64,000 bases of DNA, from contig NZ_JPOG01000001.1 in assembly GCF_000733765.1 (NCBI RefSeq), positions 806,001 through 870,000 on the forward strand. Reading direction: 5' to 3'. This document shows positions 16,075 to 23,427 of the stretch, in pieces (the first letter of the stretch is position 1; each line of letters begins with the position of its first letter). The position numbers were made by a program, and so were the translations under genes. The notes below the pieces were generated by a model, which saw only the letters and a program-made list of their open reading frames with translations, did no database searches and had not been told where the DNA came from. This DNA is from Algiphilus aromaticivorans DG1253 (GTDB lineage: Bacteria > Pseudomonadota > Gammaproteobacteria > Nevskiales > Nevskiaceae).

Positions 16075-16174
16075 CCCTCAAGGGCACGGATCGCTCTGGC
16101 TCGCCGCTTCGCGGCATCGCTGCTGAGTCGTTCCTGTTCGTTTCTGGTTGCAATCGTCCTCGAGGGTGTACGCC

Positions 16175-17410
16175 ATGACTGCTCCCGCTGAGATCGCCGA
16201 GGCCTACACGCCGCTGAGCATCGGCCCGCTGCAGCTGCGCAACCGCTTCATCAAGTCCGCTACCAACGAGGGCATGGCCAGGGGCGGTGTGCCCTCGCAG
16301 GCGCTGGTCAATCACCATCGCCGCATGGCGGCGGGCGGGGCGGCGATGACGACGGTGGCCTACTGCGCGGTGACGCCGGACGGGCGCACCTTCGAGGATC
16401 AGGTCTGCCTCGATGAGGCGACGCTGCCGCATCTGCCAGCACTCACCGAGGCCGTGCACGCTGAAGGCGGCGCGGCCTGCGCGCAGATCACGCACGGCGG
16501 CTGTTTCACCTTCCTGCCCGAGATGTCGACGCGTTATCCGCTGTCGGCCTCCGGCGGATTCAACCCGCCCGGCGTCATCAGCGGCCGCTTCTTCAAGACC
16601 GCCATGGACGAGGACGACATGGAGGCCGTGGCAGAGGCCTTCGTGATGGGAGCGAAACGCGCCCAGGCAGCCGGCTTCGACGCGGTCGAGATCCACATGG
16701 GGCATGGCTATCTGCTGTCGCAGTTCCTGTCGCCGCTCTACAACCGTCGCAAGGACGGCTGGGGCGGTGACGCGGCCGGCCGCGTGCGCTACCCGGCCGA
16801 GGTGTTGCGGCGCGTCGTGGCCGCTGTCGGCGATGAACTGGCAGTGACCTGCAAGATCAGTGTCGTCGAGGGCCACAAGCGCGGGCCCGCCATCGAGGAT
16901 GTCATCACTACGGTGCGCGCCCTGGAGGCTGCCGGTGCGCACATGGTGGTGCTCTCCGGCGGCATGAACGTTGAAGCGCCCTGGCAGATCTTCGGCAGCA
17001 ATATGCCGAAGGCCGCCGTCACGCAGATTCAGAACGGCGTCGTGCGCACGGCCACCAAGCTGATGCGGCTGGTGGAGCCGAAGATCACCTTCCGCGAGCT
17101 GTATCTGCGCGAGTACTCCAAGCGGATTCGCGAGGCCGTGCCGACGCTCAAGCTGGCCTATCTGGGCGGGGCGAAGAGCGTGGACGGCGTGGCGCAGATC
17201 ATGAATGACGGCTTCGACGCCGTGGTCATGGGCCGCGCGCTGATCCACGATCCGGCTCTGGTCAACAAGTTTGCCGGTGGCGAACTGCGCGTGTCGGGTT
17301 GTACGGCCTGCAATGAGTGCGTGGTGACGATGTACGGCCCCGGCGGCACGCACTGCGTGCTGACCGAAAGCGGCGACGCTGAGGCCAACGCCCGCCCCGC
17401 GGCCGGTTGA
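16175..17410 (+). CDS. Old yellow enzyme-family NADH:flavin oxidoreductase
   Basis: This 411-residue FMN TIM-barrel protein belongs to the OYE / 2,4-dienoyl-CoA reductase group. Visible motifs are LQLRNRFIKSATNEG near the N-terminus, QITHGG, and the substrate-site HMGHGYLLSQFLSPLYNRR. A cysteine cluster (GCTACNECVV with a later Cys) could hold an iron-sulfur centre, although the large NAD-binding C-terminal domain of dienoyl-CoA reductases is missing. The context suggests reduction of a conjugated double bond in a steroid. The start at 16175 gives MTAPAEIAEAYTPL; an in-frame extension to 16148 is unlikely. It begins a tightly packed four-gene operon. Confidence 0.88.
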   Translation: MTAPAEIAEAYTPLSIGPLQLRNRFIKSATNEGMARGGVPSQALVNHHRRMAAGGAAMTTVAYCAVTPDGRTFEDQVCLDEATLPHLPALTEAVHAEGGAACAQITHGGCFTFLPEMSTRYPLSASGGFNPPGVISGRFFKTAMDEDDMEAVAEAFVMGAKRAQAAGFDAVEIHMGHGYLLSQFLSPLYNRRKDGWGGDAAGRVRYPAEVLRRVVAAVGDELAVTCKISVVEGHKRGPAIEDVITTVRALEAAGAHMVVLSGGMNVEAPWQIFGSNMPKAAVTQIQNGVVRTATKLMRLVEPKITFRELYLREYSKRIREAVPTLKLAYLGGAKSVDGVAQIMNDGFDAVVMGRALIHDPALVNKFAGGELRVSGCTACNECVVTMYGPGGTHCVLTESGDAEANARPAAG

Positions 17411-17411
17411 T

Positions 17412-18389
17412 ATGGCGGACGATACGGACATCACCGTCTGGGCGCGCGCGAATCTCGGCCCGCGCCAGGGCGCACGAGCGCTGGTCACGGGCGGTGCCAG
17501 CGGCATCGGTCTGAGTGTGGCGCGCGGGCTGGGCGCACTGGGTGCCGAGGTCTGCATCGCCGACGTCAATGCCGAGGGCGGGGAGGCCGCCGTCGCGGCG
17601 CTGCGCGCTGAGCTGCCGGAGGCGGACTTTTCCTTCGCCCGGCTGGATCTGGTCGACCCGGATTCGGTGGCCGCCTTCTGTGACGGATTCGACGGCCCGG
17701 TGCTGGATATCCTCGTCAACAACGCCGGCATTCTGCCGCCGCTGCGGCGGATTGAAACGTTCGCCGGCCAGGAACTGGCCTTTGCCATCAGCGTGCTCGG
17801 ACATTTCGCCCTGACCGCCCGGCTACTGGGCCGCCTGGAAGCTGCCGATGCGCCGCGCGTGGCCTGGCTGTCCAGCCTTGTGCACAGGCGCGGCACGATA
17901 CGGCTGGACGATCTTGCCTGCCATGACTATGAGGCCCAGCACGCCTACAACCAGGCCAAGATCGCGAGCCTGATGCTGGCGCTGGAATGCGAGGCGCGTG
18001 CCCGCGCCCATGGCGCGAAGCTGGTGTCTCTGGCTGCGCACCCGGGTGTTGCGCGCACTGCCATCGGCCACAGCCGCGATGGGCAGCCGCGCCAGAATCT
18101 GCACGACCGGCTCACCGATTTCGCCTTTCACGCGGCCATGCGGTTGCTCGGCCAGCCGGCGGAAGTCGCGGCGCGGCCGGTGCTGCGCGCAGCCACCGAT
18201 GCGCAACTGCCGGGTGGCAGCCTGTTCGGTCCCGGCGCGCTGGGCGAGACGCGCGGAGCGCCGCGCCTTCTGACGCCCACGGCCGTGGCGCGAGAGTCGG
18301 GCGCTCGTGCGCAGCTGTGGGACTACTGCTGCGAAGCCACCGGCACCGATTTCGACTGGGATGGGATCAGCAAGGGGAGAGCGGCATGA
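17412..18389 (+). CDS. SDR-family oxidoreductase (retinol dehydrogenase-like)
   Basis: This 325-residue SDR has a TGGASGIGLS cofactor motif at about 27-36, NNAGIL, a catalytic YNQAK near residue 178 and a SLVHRRG serine strand. The long C-terminal part resembles retinol dehydrogenase and WW-domain oxidoreductase-type SDRs. It starts one base after the OYE stop and its own stop overlaps the next ATG by four bases. It is therefore translationally coupled on both sides and probably oxidises or reduces a lipophilic alcohol such as a hydroxysteroid. Confidence 0.85.
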   Translation: MADDTDITVWARANLGPRQGARALVTGGASGIGLSVARGLGALGAEVCIADVNAEGGEAAVAALRAELPEADFSFARLDLVDPDSVAAFCDGFDGPVLDILVNNAGILPPLRRIETFAGQELAFAISVLGHFALTARLLGRLEAADAPRVAWLSSLVHRRGTIRLDDLACHDYEAQHAYNQAKIASLMLALECEARARAHGAKLVSLAAHPGVARTAIGHSRDGQPRQNLHDRLTDFAFHAAMRLLGQPAEVAARPVLRAATDAQLPGGSLFGPGALGETRGAPRLLTPTAVARESGARAQLWDYCCEATGTDFDWDGISKGRAA

Positions 18390-19252
18390 GCGAAAGAGGG
18401 AAGGCGCTGGCGACTGTCTGGTTCGCCTACGCGGTGGCCATCGCCGCCGGTGCGGTGACGCTGTGGCTGATGGAAGGATCGGCGCTGTGGCGCGCCTTCG
18501 TGGCCGATGTGGTGGCCACCGTCGTCATTTTCGGTTTCAGCCGCGCCTACAGGAACTCCAGCTTCTACGACGCTTACTGGAGCGTGATTCCGCCGCTGCT
18601 GGGTGCCTATTGGTGGTGCGCCGCCGGTGCGCCCAATGATGCGCGTGCGCTGCTCGTCATGGCACTGGTGCTGTTCTGGGGTATCCGCCTGACCTGGAAC
18701 TGGGCACACCACTGGACCGGCATGCAGCACGAAGACTGGCGCTATCCGATGGTGCGCAACGCCAAGCCGAAGATGGCGCTGTTCACGGACTTCTTCGGCA
18801 TTCACTTCTTTCCGACTATCCAGGTCTTCCTGGGCTGTCTGCCGCTCTATGCCGCTACCACGTATTCGCGGCCGCTCAACTGGCTCGATGCGGTGGCGGC
18901 GGTGGTGACCTTCGGCGCCATCTGCATCGAGATGATCTCGGATCTTCAGCTCAGAAGCTTCCTCAGGACGGCCAAGCCGGGCGAAGTCATTCGCAGCGGC
19001 CTGTGGGGCTGGTCGCGGCATCCAAACTATTTCGGCGAGATCAGCTTCTGGGGTGGTCTGGCGCTGTTCGGGCTGGCGGCGCATCCGGAAGGGTGGTGGT
19101 GGCAGATCATCGGTGTCATCGCCATGGCGCTGATGTTCATCTTCGCCAGCATCCCGATGATGGAAAAGCGCAGCCTCGAGCGGCGCCCGGCCTACGCCAA
19201 GCTCATGCGTGAAGTCTCGATGCTGGTGCCTCTGCCACCGAGGCGCGGCTGA
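18386..19252 (+). CDS. DUF1295 integral membrane protein, steroid 5alpha-reductase fold
   Basis: This 288-residue polytopic inner-membrane protein has about seven hydrophobic segments. The C-terminal signature SGLWGWSRHPNYFGEISFWGGLALFG is the NADPH-binding end of the steroid 5alpha-reductase/isoprenylcysteine methyltransferase superfamily. DUF1295 proteins reduce or modify lipophilic double bonds, but few are characterised. ATGA overlap with the upstream SDR and TGATG overlap with the downstream Rieske gene make this a coupled operon. A Delta4- or sterol-reductase role fits the neighbourhood but is inferred. A second, different member of the fold lies at 23417-24208. Confidence 0.83.
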   Translation: MSERGKALATVWFAYAVAIAAGAVTLWLMEGSALWRAFVADVVATVVIFGFSRAYRNSSFYDAYWSVIPPLLGAYWWCAAGAPNDARALLVMALVLFWGIRLTWNWAHHWTGMQHEDWRYPMVRNAKPKMALFTDFFGIHFFPTIQVFLGCLPLYAATTYSRPLNWLDAVAAVVTFGAICIEMISDLQLRSFLRTAKPGEVIRSGLWGWSRHPNYFGEISFWGGLALFGLAAHPEGWWWQIIGVIAMALMFIFASIPMMEKRSLERRPAYAKLMREVSMLVPLPPRRG

Positions 19253-20283
19253 TGACCGCGCACCCGCTCACCGTGCCCACCGAGGCGCCGGAGCGGGTGC
19301 CGGCCGGCTGGTACACGGTGGCTGCCGGCGCTGCGCTGCAGCCCGGGGCGCTGCAGTCGGCGCGAATTGCCGACATCGATCTGGTCGTCTACCGCACGGC
19401 CGACGGGCAGGCGCATTGCGTGCACGATCGCTGCCCGCATCTGGGCGGCCGCTTCAGCCAGGGTGGCTGGGTCGACCACGAGCTGCTGGTCTGCCCGGTG
19501 CATCGCTTTTCCTTCGATCGCGAAGGGACCTGCCAGCGCACCGGCTACGGCAGCGCCGCGCCCAAGGCCTGCACCCAACCCTGGCCCTGTCTGGAGCGCA
19601 ACGGCCTGGTCATGGTCTGGTATCACCCCGAGGGCGTCGCGCCCGGCTGGGAGCCGGAGGCTCTCGATGCCAGCGGCCATCTCGGGCTGAAGGTCTGGAA
19701 CGATGCCGTGGCGGCGCCGGCGCAGCTGATCATGGAAGGCATCGCCGACCAGGGCCATCTGCAGACCGTTCACGGCTACGAGGCGGTGGCGCGCACTGCC
19801 GAGTTCGACACGAGCGGAGCCAGCCTGCGCACGGCCTATCGCTTCGACAACCCCGGCGATCCGCCGCGCTGGCTGCCGGCGGCGCTGCGCAATCGGCTAC
19901 AGGGCGGCCAGGAAGTGCGCTTCGAGTACTGCGCCTGGGGGCTGGGATACTCGGTGACCGATGTCGAAATCCCGGCGCTGGGCCTGGGCATGCGGACTTA
20001 CGTCAATCCCACGCCGGTCGCACCCGACCGCTGCCAGCTCTGGCACGGCATGGCGCTGCGCCGGATCAGCGACCCTGGCCGGATCAGCACCGCCCTGAAG
20101 CCGCTGCCACGCGGGATGGTCGAGGCGCTGATGCAGGCCGTGCTGCGCCGCGGCTATCTGAAGGATATCCACGACGACATGCGGCTCTGGGAGCGTCTGG
20201 AGCCCGTGGCCAAGCCCGCGCTGGCGCCCGGCGACGGCCCCGTCGCCGCGCACCGGCGCTGGGCGGCGCAGTTCTACGATTGA
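19252..20283 (+). CDS. Rieske non-heme iron oxygenase (possible sterol/steroid hydroxylase or desaturase)
   Basis: This 343-residue oxygenase has Rieske ligands Cys61, His63, Cys81 and His84 (CPHLGGRF and CPVHRFSF) and an iron-binding segment EGIADQGHLQTVHGY with Asp166, His169 and His174. It is clearly different from KshA in this window. Rieske oxygenases with this layout include the DAF-36/Neverland cholesterol 7-desaturases, so sterol chemistry is a reasonable guess, not a demonstrated match. It closes the OYE-SDR-DUF1295 operon. Its electron donor is not in the operon; KshB is the only candidate reductase nearby. Confidence 0.82.
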   Translation: MTAHPLTVPTEAPERVPAGWYTVAAGAALQPGALQSARIADIDLVVYRTADGQAHCVHDRCPHLGGRFSQGGWVDHELLVCPVHRFSFDREGTCQRTGYGSAAPKACTQPWPCLERNGLVMVWYHPEGVAPGWEPEALDASGHLGLKVWNDAVAAPAQLIMEGIADQGHLQTVHGYEAVARTAEFDTSGASLRTAYRFDNPGDPPRWLPAALRNRLQGGQEVRFEYCAWGLGYSVTDVEIPALGLGMRTYVNPTPVAPDRCQLWHGMALRRISDPGRISTALKPLPRGMVEALMQAVLRRGYLKDIHDDMRLWERLEPVAKPALAPGDGPVAAHRRWAAQFYD

Positions 20284-20289
20284 GGCGTG

Positions 20290-20305
20290 TGCTAGCACGC
20301 TAGCA
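20290..20305. promoter_or_regulatory. Inverted-repeat operator candidate upstream of the FitAB-like module
   Basis: TGCTAGC and GCTAGCA are separated by 2 bp, about 40 bp upstream of the ribbon-helix-helix antitoxin gene. A TAGAAT hexamer at 20312-20317 may be the -10 box. FitAB-type complexes bind inverted repeats in their own promoters, which fits this site. Confidence 0.5.
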
Positions 20306-20346
20306 TTCGCCTAGAATGGCGGGCTGCAAGCCGATGGAGCTCGGAT

Positions 20347-20574
20347 ATGACGGACCTGCACGTGCGCGATGTCGACCCGGAAGTGGTGGCCGCCCTGAAG
20401 GCCATGGCGGCGCGGCAAGGGCGTTCCATGTCCCAGGTGCACCGGGAACTTCTGGAACGCGCCCTGCGTCCCGATAAGCGTTCGTTGGCGGCGCATTTGC
20501 TGACGATTCCGGAAGTCGGGTGCGACGAGGATTTCGAACGCGTCGACGAACCGCCGCGCGATGTATTTGATTGA
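20347..20574 (+). CDS. FitA/VapB-like ribbon-helix-helix antitoxin
   Basis: This 75-residue protein has the pattern LHVRDVDPEVVAALKAMAARQGRSMSQVHRELLERAL. It forms the strand and two helices of FitA-type antitoxins that bind DNA as dimers. The acidic C-terminal tail ending DVFD would bind the PIN toxin. It overlaps the toxin gene by 14 bases. The inverted repeat at 20290 is the likely operator. It follows the Rieske gene by 63 bases but has its own promoter-like sequence. Confidence 0.85.
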   Translation: MTDLHVRDVDPEVVAALKAMAARQGRSMSQVHRELLERALRPDKRSLAAHLLTIPEVGCDEDFERVDEPPRDVFD

Positions 20575-20977
20575 CACCAATGTGGTCTCGGAACTGCGCA
20601 AGGGGCGCAGAGCCGATCCGGGTGTGCGCGCCTTTTTCGAGGACGCCGCGAACGAGCAGGTGTCGCTATTCCTTTCCGTCATCACACTCGCCGAGCTGGA
20701 TGCTGGCGTTACGCGCGTGCGCGGCCGGGGCGACCACGAGCAAGCCGCGCATCTGGCTGCCTGGCTGCAGGCGATCCGGCGTGACTACGGAAGCAGTCTG
20801 CTCGCGGTGGATGAGTCGGTTGCCGCTCAGCTCGGCCCGCTGCTGGCGCACGGGCGCGGTGGGGTCGTCGACCGCATGATCATGGCGGCGGCGCTGGCCC
20901 ACGGCCTGACCGTCGTGACGCGCAATACCCGCGACTTTGCGGCGGTCGCTACGCGCAACCCCTTCGCGCACCAGTAG
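20561..20977 (+). CDS. FitB/VapC-like PIN-domain toxin
   Basis: This 138-residue PIN protein begins MYLIDTNVVSELRKG (Asp5), then shows SVITLAELDAG (Glu), a VVDRMIMAAALAHG helix with Asp, and the terminal VTRNTRDF. All four acidic positions of the PIN site are thus visible. It is the RNase partner of the overlapping FitA-like antitoxin. Just downstream lies a decayed fragment of an SDR C-terminus, then another TA module. Confidence 0.9.
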   Translation: MYLIDTNVVSELRKGRRADPGVRAFFEDAANEQVSLFLSVITLAELDAGVTRVRGRGDHEQAAHLAAWLQAIRRDYGSSLLAVDESVAAQLGPLLAHGRGGVVDRMIMAAALAHGLTVVTRNTRDFAAVATRNPFAHQ

Positions 20978-20988
20978 GGTCAGTCGAT

Positions 20989-21044
20989 CCCCGGCGTCCG
21001 GGGAAACCAAGTAGTACTGGCCGGCTAGCGTGCCGCCGTCGACG
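20989..21044 (-). pseudogene. Remnant of an SDR gene 3' end
   Basis: On the minus strand this stretch encodes VDGGTLAGQYYLVSPDAGD. It matches the C-terminus VDGGMLTGQYYVGFPGAPG of the intact SDR at 21797-22585. Thirty bases (21011-21040) align without gaps at an offset of 819 and include the identical 14-mer GTAGTACTGGCCGG; a 2-base offset shift follows. No other part of the gene is left. It sits between two TA modules, so the modules probably entered or replaced a duplicated SDR gene. Confidence 0.6.
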
Positions 21045-21118
21045 TTGCGCACGCCGCCACGCATTGCATGCACTGCAGGCGTTGGGTGCCTCAACATTCT
21101 TGCGCTATCCTCCGATTC

Positions 21119-21340
21119 ATGATCAGACCCGCGCTAATTGCCGAAGTCCAAAAGCTCAGCCCGACCGAGCGGCTGGAATTGATCAGCGCCGTATGGGATT
21201 CGCTGCCTCATGCGCAGCTGCCAGTCTCCGATGCAGAGAAGCGGCTTTTGGATCAGCGGCTAGCCGATGCCGAGGCCAATCCGGATGATGAATCCTCATT
21301 GTCGGATGTAGTTGCTCGGCTGGAACACCGTAGCCATTGA
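21119..21340 (+). CDS. Addiction-module antitoxin (short ParD-like family)
   Basis: This 73-residue protein reads LIAEVQKLSPTERLELISAVWDSL, followed by a D-A-E-K-RLLDQRLADAEANPDD helix. This is the standard pattern of the small putative addiction module component family paired with ParE/RelE toxins. The ATG at 21119 is the family-typical start; the frame opens further upstream without similarity. The final codons overlap the toxin start by four bases (TTGA). Confidence 0.83.
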   Translation: MIRPALIAEVQKLSPTERLELISAVWDSLPHAQLPVSDAEKRLLDQRLADAEANPDDESSLSDVVARLEHRSH

Positions 21341-21636
21341 CTTACCGCGTCCGGATCCGTCGGCCAGCTGAAGCGGATATCCAGCAGGCCGAGGACTGGT
21401 ACGACGAGCAGCGACCGGGATTGGGCGTGGATTTCCGGAGCGAAGTCATTTCGTTGTTGTATCGGCTCGGTGATACGCCCCTAATCCATGAGCAGGCTTA
21501 TGGGGAGGTGCGGCGCGCCCCTGTGCGTCGGTTCCCGTTTCTCGTTTGGTATCGCGTCAGCGGCGACAATGCCCAAGTCCTGGCGTGTTCTCACTGTCGC
21601 CAGCACCCCGGCGCGGTATTTCAGAGGTTTCGGTAG
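21337..21636 (+). CDS. ParE/RelE-superfamily toxin, TTG start
   Basis: This 99-residue toxin has the ParE/RelE layout: VRIRRPAEADIQQAEDWYDEQRPGLGVDF helices, then a beta-sheet with RRAPVRRFPFLVWYRV. The C-terminal end is VLACSHCRQHPGAV. The start codon is TTG, fixed by the TTGA overlap with the antitoxin stop. It probably inhibits gyrase or cleaves mRNA; the family does not allow a choice. The following 160 bases carry no gene. Confidence 0.85.
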   Translation: MTYRVRIRRPAEADIQQAEDWYDEQRPGLGVDFRSEVISLLYRLGDTPLIHEQAYGEVRRAPVRRFPFLVWYRVSGDNAQVLACSHCRQHPGAVFQRFR

Positions 21637-21796
21637 CGTGGTGGGTTGGCGGGCGGTTCGGTGGCACGGAGCGGTTGGCGACACCTGAGCTAGCCGATGC
21701 GCAGTGGCAGAGCGCCTGACCTGATTCCCAGTGTCACGCATTTGAGGGAGAGGCTTAAGCGTTTGGACCCCGGCGCCGCAAAGCGCAATGGTCAAA

Positions 21797-22585
21797 TCAT
21801 TCCACCCCCGGCGCCCCCGGAAATCCGACGTAGTACTGGCCGGTGAGCATGCCGCCGTCTACGGCGATCTCGGAACCGCAGAGGTAGGAGGCCGCGTCGC
21901 TGGCCAGGAAGGCGCTGACGCGGGCCACTTCGTCGGGGTCGCCGACGCGCTGCAGCGGCACCATGTGGTAACGCTTGTTGACCTCGGCGCGTTCCTCTGA
22001 GAAGGGGTTGCCCATGGAGGTGTCGACGCCGCCGGGGTGCACCGAGTTGACGCGTACGCCGCGGTGGCCGTACTCCATGGCCGCCACGCGCGTCAGCCCG
22101 CGGATGCCCCACTTGGTGGAGCAGTAGGCACCCAGCCCGTTGGCGCCCTTCATGCCGTCTGCCGAGGAGATGTTGACGATCGAGCCGGAACCGCGCTCCA
22201 GCATGTGCGCGCCAATGATACGTACGCCCAGGAAGGTGCCTTCCAGATTGATGCCGAGCACGCGCTTGTAGTCATCCAGGCTGGTTTCCTGGATGGTGCG
22301 GAAGAGCAGCACGCCGGCGTTGTTCACCAGCACGTCGATCTGCCCGAAAGCCTCCAGCGCGGCATCGCGCGCCGCTGTCCATTCGGCCTCGGAGCTGACG
22401 TCCAAATGCACGAAGCGCGCGGCCTCACCCAGCTCGGCTGCCAGCGCGGTGCCCTCGTCGTCGAGGACGTCGCCGATCAACACGCGCGCGCCTTCTGCGA
22501 CGAAGCGGCGCACCGTTGCCGCGCCCATGCCGCGGGCGCCGCCCGTGATTACGGCGACCTTGCCGTCGAGATTGCCTTCTGCCAT
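21797..22585 (-). CDS. Hydroxysteroid dehydrogenase-type SDR
   Basis: This 262-residue SDR has TGGARGMGAATVR (about 14-26), NNAGVL, SSADG and YCSTK (catalytic Tyr about 155). The C-terminal region is HPGGVDTSM and DGGMLTGQYYVG. Overall it resembles 3alpha,20beta-hydroxysteroid dehydrogenase and related enzymes that interconvert steroid alcohols and ketones with NAD. The start at 22585 has GGGAGA upstream. It follows the NTF2-like gene by 47 bases in the same direction. Part of its 3' end is echoed in the remnant at 20989-21044. Confidence 0.87.
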   Translation of the reverse strand: MAEGNLDGKVAVITGGARGMGAATVRRFVAEGARVLIGDVLDDEGTALAAELGEAARFVHLDVSSEAEWTAARDAALEAFGQIDVLVNNAGVLLFRTIQETSLDDYKRVLGINLEGTFLGVRIIGAHMLERGSGSIVNISSADGMKGANGLGAYCSTKWGIRGLTRVAAMEYGHRGVRVNSVHPGGVDTSMGNPFSEERAEVNKRYHMVPLQRVGDPDEVARVSAFLASDAASYLCGSEIAVDGGMLTGQYYVGFPGAPGVE

Positions 22586-22632
22586 TGCCGGTCTCCCTTG
22601 TCGTATTGTCGTGTCGAGCCTTTCGAGCGGGC

Positions 22633-23427
22633 TCAGATATAGATGCGCAGTTGCTCGATGTGCCGCGGGCCCTTGAAGCGAAAGAGCGCGATGCCACGCC
22701 GTTCGCCGATGTGAATCGTGGCGGTCACGTAGTCGCCAGCGGCGATGAGCTTTTCCCAGAACAGGCCGCCGAGTTCGGCGCCCAGCTCCTGTGTCGAGGC
22801 CGTGGGCTGGCCGGGTAGATCGATGCGACAGGGTTCGCCCAGACACTGCTTCAATCCGTTGCGGTGACCGTCGCGCAGCGCGCGCAGGCAGCCCTCGGCG
22901 CGCGCCTTGCCGCGGCTACCGACACCGCCGAAGCCGCGCATGAAGCCGAGCATTCCGCCCAAGCCTTGGTGCCGCAGCATGTGGCTGGACAGCGCAGCGT
23001 GGCTTCGCATGCCCTTCATCCCGGCGCGCAGCGACTGGCCGATCATCTGCGGCAGTTCCCAGTGCGCGCAGAGCCGGCGCACGCGCAGCGCGTCCTCGCT
23101 GCCCGTTAGCTCGTAGCGGATGTGTGCGGGGACGCCCAGCTCCAGCCCGGTCGCCATGCGCGTATGGATGATGACGTCGCGCGCGACGGAATCGCCGCAG
23201 GCCAGCTCGTGCGCAACCTCGAAGTGGATAGTGTTGGGCGCGATGAAGGTGTCGTAGAAGCACGCGATGGCTGCAGGCCCGGCGTGCGGGCGCGAGCCGA
23301 CGGGGTCGTGGATCTCCGCGTTCTCGGCGAAGAGGCCCAGCCAGGCCGCGCGGTCGTGCGCCGCCACCGCCTCCGGCGAGGCGCTCACGCAGGCCAGCAT
23401 GGCCTGCGCCGGCCAGTCAGAGGACAT
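22633..23427 (-). CDS. Tandem NTF2-like (ketosteroid isomerase-fold) protein
   Basis: This 264-residue protein contains two NTF2-like halves. The N-terminal half has LFAENAEIHDPVGSRPHAGPAAIACFYDTFI, which matches the DPVGS active-site loop of ketosteroid isomerase. The C-terminal half, from about residue 165, ends YVTATIHIGERRGIALFRFKG. A glycine- and methionine-rich linker (MLGFMRGFGGVG) lies between. The catalytic tyrosine of KSI is not evident, so it may be a binding protein, hydratase or altered isomerase. Its start overlaps the 5alpha-reductase-like gene by 11 bases, so the two are probably co-translated. Confidence 0.72.
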   Translation of the reverse strand: MSSDWPAQAMLACVSASPEAVAAHDRAAWLGLFAENAEIHDPVGSRPHAGPAAIACFYDTFIAPNTIHFEVAHELACGDSVARDVIIHTRMATGLELGVPAHIRYELTGSEDALRVRRLCAHWELPQMIGQSLRAGMKGMRSHAALSSHMLRHQGLGGMLGFMRGFGGVGSRGKARAEGCLRALRDGHRNGLKQCLGEPCRIDLPGQPTASTQELGAELGGLFWEKLIAAGDYVTATIHIGERRGIALFRFKGPRHIEQLRIYI

